Below are positions 33,901 to 45,318 of a stretch of DNA of 64,000 nucleotides, piece by piece. This DNA comes from Takifugu bimaculatus (taxonomy: Eukaryota > Chordata > Actinopteri > Tetraodontiformes > Tetraodontidae), in assembly GCA_004026145.2 (NCBI GenBank), contig CP034990.1, forward strand, positions 5,518,976-5,582,975, in the 5' to 3' direction. Numbering within the stretch: the first letter of the stretch is position 1; each line of letters opens with the position of its first letter. The notes beneath the pieces were generated by a model that was not told where the DNA came from, ran no database searches, and saw only the letters and a program-made list of their open reading frames with translations. The position numbers were made by a program, and so were the translations under genes.

Positions 33901-35327
33901 ACCTTTCATCACTTCACATTCTTCATGAACATCTCACTCACCAAAAAATGTGGAATATTTGAGTAAATTATTATTATTATTATTATTGACGTCAGCATAC
34001 GCCAACAGCAACACTGTCACTTCCAGTCAGCCCTTGTTCAGTGAGCTACAGAGAACAGAGGCCAGCTCTTCGGCCCAAAGGTTGTTATTAACATGCAATT
34101 TAATAACTAATATCATCTTAAAGGGCCTGGGAACCAGGCTGTAAAACCAGAGTGGTTTAACTGAGTCCTCCTACCCTCTTCGCTGGAAAATCTGGTTGTA
34201 CTCACAACTGGTGGTTTAAGTTTATCCTCAAATTCTGACTTTTTACTGTAATTGGTGTCTTTAATATTTATTAATTACACAGACAATAATTATTATGTCA
34301 GTTCGAAGAGAAGAGAAGAGAAGAGAAGAGAAGAGAAGAGAAGAGAAGAGAAGAGAAGAGAAGAGAAGAGAAGAGAAACTAAACTAAACTGGTTGGACTT
34401 GACTGACTTCATCGGCTGCTGATGTAGAATGAATGAGGGGAAGAAAAGAGAACTTGTCAACGTGAATCCCTGATCTCCACATGTCCGTCCAGATGGAAGA
34501 TCCCAGGTAGCCTCAGTCAAACAGCAAGTCTTACAAATGAACCCAGTACAGACACAGACAGACTGACACGTGAAGATAAAGATGGAATGAGAGCTTCCAT
34601 TTGCCCCTGGCCTTCACTGGGAGACTGGAGGAATGTGGAGGATTGTGAGGAGGCTCAGACGGGCCTCGGACACAGGGCAGACATTTCTGCTCTGCAGACC
34701 GATGTCAAAACAAGAGGGCTGATTAAGGAATCGCAGCAGGAGACGGTGACGCTGCACAGTCAGAATAAATATGGTTGCAGAATTTGTGCCTCTTCAACCT
34801 GAGTTTTTTTTAAGCTAATCTGCTGAAGTCAAACCAAACTGCACACAGAAATCTTGCAGTTTCATCCTACTGCAGAATAAATGTTGAATTTCTGCTTTAA
34901 GCATCTACTTACTGGGAAATATGTTGTTCTTTGGTTAGAAAACACCAAACACATGTTGAATAAAAGTATTTACTTCATCGATGAAGTCATCATTTTCTAT
35001 TATTCCAATTGTTGTTCGCAAAAAATTCAAAAAGAAACTTTGAATAAGCTTATTTAAACTACAGAAACCATTACTGGTCTTCTCAGGAACGGCATCGCAG
35101 AATGTCAAAACTTCCTGGAGAAAAACAACCGTATCGAGAACCTGAGAACCTGGAAACTCTCAGTCATGCCTGCAAATACGAGGATGTTCCAGAAGGCCAC
35201 ACCTTGTGTTGACGGTCTAACTTTGATGCGATCTTATCATCTACAGCAGAAATCTACCTTTCAATGTTACCATGCTGGCGTGTGAAGTTGTCAAACTTGT
35301 CTTCCCGGAGAATATGTCCATGTGTGC

Positions 35328-35358
<31 letters not shown>

Positions 35359-38300
35359 GGGGGGGTGTACAATCCTGCGGTATGAACAATACAAAAGAAC
35401 AAAAAACACCAGCATCCAAACAGGAAACACACCTTGAAAAGCAATAACCAAAGTAGAAGCTTCAGAGACAGGCCCAGAGCCCCGGGGGGATTCCTGTCTA
35501 AGCGTCTCTGGCTACGGCCAGACTCCAGGTCTTAGTGCTTAATTCAGATCTTTTGCTTAGATCGGACTTTTTATTTGGCTGTTTACGTTTCCCTTTAAAA
35601 TGTAGGTGATTGCACAGTCACCCAACATCATGTGACGCCCCGGTGCTGACGGACCAGGACTCCTAATGACAACCTGATGGCTGCCAGATCAGAGTTCACC
35701 ACAATTCACGTTCCCCACGCAGGGCTGACGTCAGCAGACGCCGAGACTCTCCTCAGCTCTGTTTGCCTGACAAATACAGAAATTCAGGCACGTGTAACAC
35801 TTTGTTCTGTTCTTACTTCAGCAGGTTCTCAGCTCCAGCCCGGATCCTCATCTGTTTGATGATCTGCTGGTTCAGGCTGGCTCGCTTGTTCTGCAGTTTG
35901 CTCCGTCCGGTCTGGGCAAACGGGTTACAACCCTGAGATCGAGAGGAAGAGGAAAGGGTCAGCAGAACACACTTTAATCAGGAAACATTCCCACTGAAGA
36001 TGATTATTACTGCCCTTTGTACAGCTGTGAACCTCTGCCTGGAAACAGCCACGGAACAACTACGTCTACAGTGTCATCTATACTTCCATAAAATTGACAA
36101 TTGTAAATTTTCCTGCTCGGTTCTCTCATCCATTGTCTCTATTGCTGCGGAGACGGGGCCGTTGACGCCTGACTCAACAGCGTCCGTTCACATCCTCACA
36201 CCACTAATAAACATTCGCTGGAGTCGCTGCAAAGCAAACCGGAGGCGACAGAGACCTCTGTCAGCACGGTGAAACCTGTTCTGGTGTCTGGCTTTGTTTT
36301 GACAGTCTTCAGTCTGGAGCCAAAATATTATTCTAAACACTTCAGGGAAGTGCTTAGAATCCTGAACTCTATAAATCTGTGTATCCGATGTAGACCGGTG
36401 ATGTTTTTGGGCTTCAGGTTTCCATTTTCTCCTCCAAAATCAACTCTTTGTTGCTGCCGTACCATTTTAAAGGTCACATGTGATTCTTTTCAACATGCGT
36501 CACATGACCTCAGCAACGAGATTTGCCAGAGAACCAAAACATACGAGTTTCACCAGTTAAACCAGTGCAAGTATGTGATCCTTCGCACATAAACAGGCAC
36601 ACACGCACAAAAAAGTCAGTTTCATAGTTGGACCCGGAAGATGATGCGCTGGCATTTCCAGCTGACACCATAGTTTAAAAAAAAAATTATGATGAGACCG
36701 CACAAAGGTAATAACGTCATATTTTAATCAGAATGTAAATGTGACTCATGGTGTATCAAAGATTACTCCTGAGTCACATCAGTGACGCTCCTCCTCCTTT
36801 GTGATTGAACACAGTGTTCCAGCAGTACCGGATCTGTCCCCAGTGTCACACTTTAACTTTATTATTCACAGTAAAACTAATCAGTCTGGATGTTAAGGTG
36901 TAAGAACACCAGAGATTACTGAGCAACATTCAACCCACCCTTTATGTAAATATCACTTTCATTCAGCTCCTGTTAAAGACGGGTTGCTGGAGCCTGACTC
37001 AGCAATCACAGGGTGAGAGTCAGGAATAAAGGGCCCATAAATTTCCACAATGGACCAGTATTAAGGTATTTGGGGGGGGTGTGGTGGAACTGGGAAGAGC
37101 AACAGCTATTATTAGAAGGGGCAGGGCGTGGATGGCTTTGATAGGAGGGGTGTCGACTCCAGGTCATGTCATTTATGACACCATTGGAGCAGTTACGTGC
37201 GTGTGCGTGTTAAGAATCAAGGGAGCGGTTAGTGCCCGATAGTAACCATAGCAACATGTAACACAAAATTTTAACGATTCCATCGTCATGATCTTGGAAA
37301 GCAACATTTTCGATAGTTTCATTCATATTTTGATAGAGGCGATTCAAAACCTTAAATTAATCTAAAAAAAGGATCACCAGTTTGTTCTTAAAAAGTTTTT
37401 CAAGAAAGAGGCCTGTTGATTAAATTGGTATTTTTGTTTAAATTAAACAATTAACAAATCTTGGCAGCTTCAGCCACAACTTAATTATTATTATATTGTG
37501 TTGAAGTGAGGATTTGGCCGTGTCGCTCCCTCGGCTTTGCCTCCGACCAACACGCGGGATCCACTGGGTCACCCAAACAGTGCAGCCTTTCTCCCGTGCA
37601 CAGAAAATACTTCATTAGAGCAAAACACAAAAGCGGTCCTGTGGTTTGTCATCTCGTCGGACGGGAAAACTGTCGTCCTGTTGTATAACAGGAGAGCGGT
37701 GGCTCGTGCTCGCGAAGGATTTAGACAACAGCTGATTATGGAAGAAGAAGCCAAAGCAATCAGTTCCATCCAGACTGTGTGTTTAGCATCTCAAAATACA
37801 CACTTCCGACACAAATCCTGCAATCTGAGCGCGTCCCAAAGTTTGGAGACCTCGTCTGTTTGGTGAACCGGGACACATGTTGTCAATTTGTGTCTGTGGT
37901 CTGGCTGAGGAACAGCCTCGGACCAGATGCATACGTCAATGCTCAGGAAGGACGAGGGGGAGAAACCTGCCAATGTGGCTTTTTGTTTTGCCATCTTTCC
38001 ATCCTGCAGCCGCCCCGTCGGCGCTCTGCCAGCTGGAGGTGAAACAGTGGAAACCCAGGCCTCCGCAGCTCCCGAGTCCATGTAAATCATTACATCACCT
38101 TCACCCGACACACAGAGAGGCACAAAAATGGAAGCAAAAGCCAGTTTGAGGCCTGATTGGGTTACGTTTGGCTACCGAGTTTCCAAATTTCAGGTCAATG
38201 TGACAAAGCGATGAAAGATTACTGAGCTTTTGTACTTTAGAAACACAAAGACCGAGAGTAAGGAGCGAGTTAAGCTCTAGAGTTTGTGATTGTGGCATTA

Positions 38301-39461
38301 GACCGTGCAGTCTCCCATCATGAACTGCGACGGTGCCAGACCCCGGTTCCCACTGACCTTATTATAGACACAGGAAGTGCAAAATGGAGCGTTAAAGCAG
38401 ACAGGGTTCAGTGGGGGATTTGCTGGGATTGAAATCCACAAAAGCACGGCTCAAAAGCACATCGAAATGAGGCCGTCTGTAAAAACACCTCAGTTGAGGA
38501 CACCTATACAAACGTAGAGGAACGGACCACACATACATCCTGGTAAATGTGCGGTAACATGCGGGACACATTCTCATATCACAACCCAATGAAACTCAGC
38601 AGAAGAAGGGCACAAATGCAAACAAAAAGCATAAAACCAGCTAGAGGGGTTACCCTGGTGATCCTTATCAACAGAATGTGAATTAGTCAATGACTAACAA
38701 AAATATGATGGAAAAATACAACACTGAAATAAAACTCAATCAACCGGCTAAAAGGTCAAAGGCCTCAGGAACTTTAGGTTCCTTTGATGACCAACCAATA
38801 CTTGAAAAGTCTCTTTATGAAATAAAAATGGAGTTCTCCCCATTTCTGGCACATTAATTCAGCAGCAGGAGGATATTCTGACCTTTAATGACCCCAGGAC
38901 TAAGTATCAATCAGTGTGAAAACAGCAACAAGCTGATTATGTTAACCGTGGGATGTTAGTCATTGTCCTTCTGTCTCCCTCACTATCAGTGACTGCAGAA
39001 GGGACAGCTATTCTTAGAGAAACGCACACTCTCTCACACGCACGCACACCTGAAACTGACAGTAAGGTCCAAATCTCGCACCTGAGTTTCAAGCCAGAAC
39101 GTGTCTTCTTAATTATATTCATCTCTTGCAGCAAATATCCATTAACTAAATGCACTGTGACGCAGATTAACGCACGGACTCGTTTTCCTGATTCACCTGT
39201 GCCACACGCACCTGTGCGTTACTTCAGGGTTTGTTAAATATCTGACCTCATCAAGCTTTGCTGTATTTAATGACTAGAACTGGGACGACGTTTGTAATAT
39301 CCAGACTCACAGAATTTCACAGATATGTCTGAGCGTGTCAGAAACAGTTTTTAAAGAAGCGAAATCTTAATAACTTAATAAAACTGCAGGCTCACCTTTC
39401 TGAAATAATTTCTCTCTCCTCCACTGTCTTTGATGCCGTTTGGTAAAAGAGTGTCCGTCAT
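21694..39461 (-). CDS. rhpn2: Rhophilin-2, 15 coding exons, with frame lesions in exon 4 and at exons 10-11
   Basis: Rhophilin-2 is a Rho-GTP-binding scaffold. In order it shows an N-terminal HR1 coiled coil (about 25-100; LLKATSNNKVKEMVLLELSY), a BRO1 domain (about 105-470; LIESRFFSPT, SLEKASIFFNMAALYSQIGT, NHYRSMAHFF), a PDZ domain (about 500-590; DVGFNLKGDAPVQVVSLDP, LKEGDYIVAVGETDCKWLG) and a conserved tail (KTYSMICLA, SFLSWG) ending NDSALY. Corrected for the two lesions the exons sum to 684 residues, against 686 in human. Exon 4 carries one extra base and makes a stop at codon 120; exon 10 joins exon 11 out of phase. All other junctions are in phase and well conserved, so the lesions are recent, polymorphic or sequence errors. 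Start codon: MTDTLLP, as in human MTDALLP. Confidence 0.93.
22129..22284 (-). CDS. rhpn2: rhpn2 coding exon 14 (residues 545-596)
   Basis: Second half of the PDZ domain: ADGLKEGDYIVAVGETDCKW, then EVLRLLRDAKDETIEMQVV. Confidence 0.94.
23028..23174 (-). CDS. rhpn2: rhpn2 coding exon 13 (residues 496-544)
   Basis: First half of the PDZ domain: GPLSVFSSKQRWTAPRTVRV, then DVGFNLKGDAPVQVVSLDP. Confidence 0.94.
24403..24470 (-). CDS. rhpn2: rhpn2 coding exon 12 (residues 473-495)
   Basis: Short linker ending KVKVADFFQRL, matching human 'TVTDFFQKL'. Confidence 0.85.
24749..24943 (-). CDS. rhpn2: rhpn2 coding exon 11 (residues 408-473)
   Basis: KAHIRRAIQGHEEALRIYGL, later LELLHGILKASHQRSLNKY and an acidic EDEFPDYTEAPDIV; end of the BRO1 domain. 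Confidence 0.92.
25022..25142 (-). CDS. rhpn2: rhpn2 coding exon 10 (residues 368-408), end out of phase with exon 11
   Basis: GPNDDEDQQEKTLSQVYDNI then PEGRTPLDILKKQDER. With the strong donor GTAAGC the exon leaves 2 nt, but exon 11 needs 1. Either one base is extra near 25022-25036, or a weak donor GTTGGT 4 nt upstream is used, which would restore frame with one residue fewer. Confidence 0.8.
25998..26154 (-). CDS. rhpn2: rhpn2 coding exon 9 (residues 316-368)
   Basis: YDQVHQSMIQMPIKDNVPLF and NHYRSMAHFFVASALLDHQ. Of two GT donors 2 nt apart, the downstream GTAAGA keeps frame with exon 10. Confidence 0.93.
26242..26429 (-). CDS. rhpn2: rhpn2 coding exon 8 (residues 253-315)
   Basis: YTHTPSYDLSPAMLSMLIRL, then MLAQAQECLFEKIALPGIR; BRO1 domain. 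Confidence 0.95.
27593..27759 (-). CDS. rhpn2: rhpn2 coding exon 7 (residues 197-253)
   Basis: YDSFTGVPVCQQNLSLEKAS, then FFNMAALYSQIGTRSDRQT; BRO1 signature region. Confidence 0.95.
28709..28833 (-). CDS. rhpn2: rhpn2 coding exon 6 (residues 156-197)
   Basis: ACRTPSRNDAGVELLAKYF, then LIESRFFSPTHHTGIFFTW; BRO1 domain. Confidence 0.93.
29149..29226 (-). CDS. rhpn2: rhpn2 coding exon 5 (residues 130-155)
   Basis: DFILQHYSEDGNSYEEEIAD then LMDLRQ; near-identical to human, start of the BRO1 domain. Confidence 0.93.
29905..29981 (-). pseudogene. rhpn2: rhpn2 coding exon 4 with a +1 frameshift
   Basis: The exon reads DTANIPLIALGLKET in frame, then meets TAA (29933-29935). Dropping one base (plus-strand A at 29935) gives KEVDFSTHFK, which matches human KDVDFSVVLK, and makes the length 76 nt, the only length that joins exon 5 in phase. 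No alternative acceptor or donor rescues it. Confidence 0.85.
30233..33180. other. rhpn2 intron 3, no confident gene inside
   Basis: Holds short CA repeats, a 17-nt G run at 31312-31328, and a plus-strand open frame of 190 codons (31796-32368) with no recognisable domain. Confidence 0.4.
33181..33309 (-). CDS. rhpn2: rhpn2 coding exon 3 (residues 61-104)
   Basis: Second half of HR1: VLLELSYVNSNLQLLMGQLE and SSVDVYQNT. Confidence 0.93.
34306..34376. repeat. (AAGAG)n microsatellite
   Basis: About 14 perfect AAGAG units in rhpn2 intron 2, giving a purine-only tract on the plus strand. Confidence 0.97.
35321..35365. repeat. (GT)n followed by a run of 24 G
   Basis: A GT repeat runs directly into 24 consecutive G (35342-35365), the longest homopolymer seen in the window. 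It lies in rhpn2 intron 2; the transcript would read poly(C). Confidence 0.95.
35817..35932 (-). CDS. rhpn2: rhpn2 coding exon 2 (residues 23-61)
   Basis: GCNPFAQTGRSKLQNKRASL then NQQIIKQMRIRAGAENLL; start of the HR1 Rho-binding coiled coil. Confidence 0.93.
35933..39395. other. rhpn2 intron 1, nothing coding recognised
   Basis: The largest rhpn2 intron. It has a few frames of 60-110 codons on both strands with no familiar protein features and no clear transposon ends. Confidence 0.4.
39396..39461 (-). CDS. rhpn2: rhpn2 coding exon 1 (residues 1-22)
   Basis: MTDTLLPNGIKDSGGERNYF then RK; donor GTGAGC. Matches the rhophilin-2 N-terminus. Confidence 0.9.
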
Positions 39462-39614
39462 GTTTGACTCTCAGTCTGGGAGCGTTTAAAGTGAAATTTC
39501 AGGCGACTCACTGAGAGAAATCAGCTGTTTATTGAGCGTAACTCGATCTCGGTAACTCGTCTCTTCTAACGCAGCTTCGCACAAACGTGGAGTTTTGCTG
39601 CGCGCAATCTGAAG

Positions 39615-39622
39615 CCCCGCCC
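39615..39622. promoter_or_regulatory. rhpn2: GC box in the likely rhpn2 promoter
   Basis: CCCCGCCC (Sp1/KLF type) about 155 bp upstream of the rhpn2 start codon, in a locally GC-rich stretch. Confidence 0.4.
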
Positions 39623-39699
39623 ACTGAGGGTGGTGCCTTCACCGGCCCTCGAATAATCAGACTTTAACCCTCTGCTGCCTTGGCTCCTTTTTTCTTTCA

Positions 39700-42600
39700 T
39701 AAGATGCACAAAAAGCTCCAAAATGTATGACTCTGTGTGGATAAATAATTATCCTAACCTTAGCAGCTCAGTCTAATTTAAAGATGCTTAAATTCAGCCA
39801 GTTACTAACCCAAAATAAAACCAAACACTCGAGTTGAAGCTGAAAAATCGCACTGTATATTACACATAATTCAGAACGGTGATATATTTATTTAACAACA
39901 ACAACAACAAATGATGAGGACTAGTTTAAAGAATCTGCTTGAACCAGTCTTCTGGTGGGGGGGTCATGGCCTCAGCTGCACCAGTCACCACTGGCTCCAC
40001 TGCTGTCTTCACTCCCCACACCTCCATCAGCACTGCTTTAGCCAGCCGTCAGTGTTAAAGTAGGTTAAATTCCTGTCTGCGGAAGAGGTGGTTGTTAATG
40101 TCAGTGAGGATTATTCATAACAACTAACAGGTGCCAGGCAACAGGAGGGCGTTTCTGTAGCTGTAAATTATGGAAATGCTGTCTCTGTCAGAACATTGTT
40201 TACCTAAAACATAGGCTGGAGCTTTCAGAAACATATTACCTTTCAGCCCTGTTTTAACATCCCTTTGAGTGATAGTTTTTTAACTGGGCTGAACATATTT
40301 AACACAGCCCTGATACAAAACAATGTAAAAGAAAGCATTTGTGTTTGCACTGAATTGGAATGACCCAACCTGTAAAGTTTCACCAAAGCAGTTAATGTTG
40401 GAAAGGCAGTGGAGGTTCTAGTAACCAACCTCTGTTCAAGTATTACTCACTGAGGTGGACAGACACAACCATTCCTGTTAGTAAGGCTGCTGATCCACCC
40501 AAGCGCATATTTCATTTCTGTGTTAATTTGCATCAGATTTGCTACTGATCTGATGAAAACAGGAAGAAAAAAAGCACTGAAATACAGTGCGTGTATGTGT
40601 GTGTGTGTGTGTGTGTGTATGTTGGGGTGTGTGTGTGTGGGGGGGGGGGGGGTTCAGAGATTCTACTGTAATATGAGCTTGTGTCAAAATGAAAATACTT
40701 CATGGTTTAAACAAAGATATGTGTGGTGAGCAATGTTAGCGCAGGATTCTCCTCGGATCACCACTGGGAGAGAGCACTGGGACCACTGGGTGTACTGACC
40801 TATAACTTCACTAGGTGGAGGTAGAACTCCACTTTTAGGTTGAATGAATGAACGAACGAACGAATGAATAAAGGAAATTACAGCCAAAAGTTAGGAACAC
40901 TTAAAGATACTGCAAATACATCAGTAAATAGATATATACACCATAATGTATGATTTAACAAGACAGCGAAATAATAATAAGAATAATAATGAATACATAA
41001 TTAACTAATTTAATTTCTTCATAAAATGAAAATATTAGGGAAAAGGTCAGCTAGATGTGAAGCAGCTGTCTCAACAAATATCAGAGATGACCCTTTTATG
41101 AAATCATTCTCAACAATCTGCATCCTCATGCACTACAATGTTTACCGGAGGAGCTAAAAAAAGGAGGGGGGGGGGGGGGGTTATTCGGTCCACATTAGCA
41201 AAAGATGTCTTTTATTAGTGAATGTACAGCGGGTACAAAGCTCAAAGCCCGAATATGGGCAATAACAATAAGTCATATTTCTTTTTGTGACTGTTTTCAC
41301 CAGTAAATATAATTAATGGCAAAAATCTAAACGAGCAAAAAAACCACATACCAATTCTATTAATTTTCCATTCAAACACATAGGTGTATACTATATATAC
41401 CACTGGCATCTTATATTCTAAGTATTTGGTTATATCTCAGGTATTAAAATCAAGGCTGTCTCTAGTCCTTTTGATCATCTTTTAATCGTGTTTTTTTTGT
41501 TGTTGTTTTTTTGAGTCAGCAAACAGATAAACACTTTGTTTTTCCAATAAAGAACTGCAAAGCATAATTGGGACCAGTGGAATGATTTATTCCTACAGGC
41601 TTTTTCCAGCATATTTATATATTTAGATTTTCCCACAATGAGCAGTCCTACACACACACACACATATACACACACACATACACATACACACATACAAACA
41701 CCATATATCAACGTGTGTCTCAGCCTGGAGGTATGTGCTATGGATTCTCACATCATTCTTACTATTTCTGAGAAATTAACATTTTAATTTAGGACACTTT
41801 GATGAGTAACCTGCAGAGCACTCAGGGATTAAAGCACTGCCCTCGCATGGATCAGATTCCACAGTTTCCAGTGAAGTGCTTTACCTAGAAGCTGATTCCA
41901 CTGAACAATGTGCAAAAACAAAGTGCAGCACTATCATTTATTAACATCGCCTCACATCTTATTTAAAATCCCTCTTTATGACAGGCATGTCAAATAGTGC
42001 ACATGCCACCACTTATGTGAATGCGCTCAGTGAGCATCTGAGCAGCTGGTCACACTGCTTCTCAACAGTGGTGCTTTAAATGTTTTATTGTGATTATGCC
42101 CTCAAAAGAAACAAGTTTCTTTAGGAAGGACTGTGCATTTCACAACTTTACGCAGGGAAGAGGTGCTTCTTTTTCAACTCCATAATTCCAAAGTCTTTAA
42201 TGTCCATTAACAAGAGCCCTCAAAAACACATTAGTTAAGTCGTATAGAGGTCCGGGTGTGTAAAGGACGCAGTGAACTGAGAGTGCTGTGCCTTTCCGCT
42301 CATTTCTCTTTTCCCACAAAGGAGCACAAAGCCAATTGTAAATGAACTGCTTCCAGGGTGCTTTTCTAAAGGCAGAGGGGCACAAGGGATCGACGTTCAA
42401 CCTCGGCCCAACAGGAAGTGCTGTGAGGTTGCTATGCAGCTCTGCTCCACAACCCCAAAAACTCTGGGTCCAGTTAACAAATAAAATGCGTTGTAGGCCG
42501 TATAGCAAACTCTTAGAGCAGCCACTTCAGAAGTTCTACAATAAGAAAGGATCAGTGGTGGCCTCAAAGTGAGAGGGACATAGATCACATTTGTCCTCAA

Positions 42601-42990
42601 ACTGGTGTTGGCTTTGTGGCCTTTTCTCCTTCCTTTGTGTTTGGGCCGTGTTGGATGCTTCTTCTTGCTTGCCTCTCACCATCATTACATTCTTGAAATT
42701 AGTCCACAAAAAAATGGCTCCACTACTCTGCCAGAAGATTGGTTTATTCTCTAACTGTGTGTTCTTGTGCGCCCTTTTGCCAGCAGCTGAAGCGTTAGCT
42801 GTCGTTTTTTTGCCTTTAGGCAACTGACATGCCTTTGGTCTTTTTCCAATGTTTACCTCACTGCCCTCCTCAGCCATTCTGTGCTTTTTTGATCAACTCA
42901 TGGTTTGCCTACCTTCTACCACTGCCACCACCTGCACCTGCTCTTTCATTCTCTTGGTTTATATGAAAGTCTTTGCTACAACCACTCTAG
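39700..42990. other. Gene-free interval between rhpn2 and slc7a10, left part
   Basis: AT-rich DNA with simple repeats only: GT and G14 at 40595-40652, G15 at 41166-41180 and a CA/TA repeat at about 41650-41697. A minus-strand frame of 113 codons (42536-42877) is Lys/Gln/Ala-rich and unrecognised. Confidence 0.45.
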
Positions 42991-42992
42991 TT

Positions 42993-43033
42993 TTTGTCTG
43001 CCATTTTCTGGTCCATACATTTGAGCCAAATTG
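42993..43033 (+). repeat. Left copy of a 41-bp direct repeat flanking the gypsy relic
   Basis: Begins TTTGTCTGCCATTTTCTGGT and matches 44939-44979 at 36 of 41 positions in the same orientation. The two copies bracket the gypsy remnant and may be leftovers of its own non-coding ends. Confidence 0.6.
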
Positions 43034-43399
43034 CAATAGAATTATTTTATAGAGAATTATCTTATATAGAATAGCCTCAGCATCTATCTACCGGCTTCAT
43101 GGTCAATGTGGAGACCCAGCGTTCTCGCATCTCCTCCATAGGTTTGTACACCACCCGCTGTCTCTCCTTAAACGCCACCTCCATTGTCCAATGAACCTTG
43201 CATTGCTATTCCTAGGTAGCCAGAAAATGTAAGGACATATAGTCAATGTCTACAACGGTGCCCATTTGTTTTTAGTCAGCAGCCAATTATGCTATAGACC
43301 AATCCTAAGTAGAAATTGTCACAATATTGATGACAGAGAAGGCTTTCACCTGGGCTTTAACTGATCCCTCTCTATGTTTTGATTTTCAGGCTGTGCAAG

Positions 43400-44910
43400 G
43401 TTTTTGACCATCAAGGTACACGCTAAGGAAGTTGGTGGCCAGCCATTCGCCTAGACAACCATTCATATGAGAGACGTAGGGAGAGACCAGAACCCCAATC
43501 GCTTCTATTCCTGTTAACCAGAGTAACCTACCAAAACTTTCCCATTACTCTCCCCCTATATGGAAATCACCACAAATGCATCGACCTGTTTGTCATTTCT
43601 TGCCCATTCTCTCCTGTTCTTGGCCTGCCATGGCTTAAGAGACACAATCCTCATGCAGACTGGTCCACCTCATCTACAGTATTGTCATTTGAAGTATTGT
43701 CATGCTCGGGCCTCAGGTAAGCCGTACCTATCAGTTTCCCTGTCCCAACCTCATTCAGAAGACATTGACCTTTCTTCACTCTCCAGTATCACCTAAACCA
43801 GGTCTTCAGCAGGGATCATGCTCTTTCTTTAACCGAACATAGACCATATGACTGTGCCATCAACTTGCTCCCTTGGTCCCCCTCATCCCACTAGGAAACT
43901 GTACTATCTCCCAAGGCCCAATAAGGAGGCCTGGGACCTTATCTGACCCTCTTCTTTAGCTGTGGGGAGGGGGGTATTTCTTTATTGACAAGATAGACAA
44001 ATCATTGCATACTTGTTTTTTAAAGATAGTCCTGCCATCCAAGGTTCCACAGGGCTCTTGCCCTTGTTCTGCATGTCCTCTGACACCAAGGAATTCGTCT
44101 CAGCCTGCTCCGTCTGTGCCCACAACAAATCCTCACTTCGTGCTCCAGCCAGCCTCCTGTGCTATTTGCCCATACCTCACTGCCCCTGATCGCGTAGAGC
44201 AGGGGACGTTGTCACTGGACTCCCTCCATCTGAAGGCATCACCACTACTGTATACTCACAAGTCAACAGTTGTCCTCGCCTCTTTCCGAGTTACAAAGTC
44301 ATGGTCACACGCTTCGAGTACATCATTTTTCTAAAGTAGTTGCTTTTTTCCCCTTACTCTAAATTCCTTTATCCCAAGAGACTGCCTACCTGTAAGTATT
44401 ACAAGTTCACACTGCACAAAATCCCCCAGGACAGTGTTTCTAAGTGAGGGCCCCAGTTACCCCTCCCAGGAATGAAAGGGGTTTTGTGAGGCACCGGGGG
44501 CTTCAGCCAGTCTCTCTCCTGGTTATCATCTTTAGAATAATGGCCTGGCGGAGCATGCTCACCAAGAGCTGGAAGTGCCCCTACAATATGTGGCTTCTTG
44601 TCTGCTTCCTCCTGGTCTACCCACCTGCTGTGGGTCGAGCATGCCTACAACTCCCTGGTCAGCACTGCCATAGATATGTCTCATGGTTTCCAGCCTCCAT
44701 TGTCTCCCAGTCAGCAGGCTGAAGTGGTGGTACCCTCTGTCTGTCCCCATCTTTGTCATGCCCACCGGTTCTAGCAGAAGGCTTGGCAGTGTTAAAGCAG
44801 ACTGCTGCCCAAACATCGACGATCATCATATCCCTGCATCTGAGTATCAAGCTGAAACTCCCTCCTCTCCTGAAGCCTGGTTCCACGAGTCCACCTTATT
44901 GTTTTAATAT
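43400..44910 (+). mobile_element. Collapsed Ty3/gypsy retrotransposon pol remnant
   Basis: Plus-strand pieces in shifting frames follow Ty3/gypsy pol order: the protease-to-RT linker (VLGLPWLKRHNPH near 43610), the RT start (HRPYDCAI near 43840 and YFFIDKIDKSLH near 43975), then a jump to integrase (SACSVCAHNKSS near 44100, VTGLPPSEG near 44210, HFSKVV near 44325) and the post-integrase block (IPASEYQ near 44835). Most of RT and all RNase H are deleted, and there are many stops and frameshifts, so it is inactive. Confidence 0.8.
44257..44315 (+). repeat. 59-bp segment shared, inverted, with slc7a10 intron 1
   Basis: Matches the reverse complement of 48278-48336 at 58 of 59 positions. It interrupts the gypsy integrase relic: family-like sequence stops just before it and resumes (HFSKVV) just after. 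Confidence 0.9.
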
Positions 44911-44938
44911 AAAACACTTACATAAATGCTGTTTTCCC

Positions 44939-44979
44939 TTTGTCTGTCATTTTCTGGTCCAGACTTTTGAACCAAAGTG
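44939..44979 (+). repeat. Right copy of the 41-bp direct repeat
   Basis: Begins TTTGTCTGTCATTTTCTGGT; partner of 42993-43033. Confidence 0.6.
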
Positions 44980-45318
44980 ACTGAGCTGTTGTCTGACACT
45001 AAAATGCTAAAATAGATGTGACTCTTTCACCCAGCTTAAAAGGAGACTTTCTTACAAGCTAAACTGGTTTCCACTTAGCAACATGCCTTCTCAACCGCAT
45101 CTACGATTGCTGCATTGTTTTTCTTGACTCCACCCTATCCTTCATTCATTCTGCTTAATTTACTAACTGTAAACACCTCATGTTGGCTTTGTTTCAGTGG
45201 GTGAAATATGAGTAGTGTTTGTAGAAGTAGAAGTGTCTTTATTTGTCATGGCCCTGAGCCAGCAAGAAGAAACAAATGACAAACCAGTTATTTACATTTA
45301 CATTCTTTTCATAGGTCA

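Noticed and set aside
42536..42877. 113-codon minus-strand frame, Lys/Gln/Ala-rich
   Set aside because: No recognised domain, no splice context, and it lies in transposon-rich DNA.
43077..43184. 35-residue minus-strand frame starting MEVAFKERQR
   Set aside because: Protein-like composition but too short and without neighbours to call a gene.
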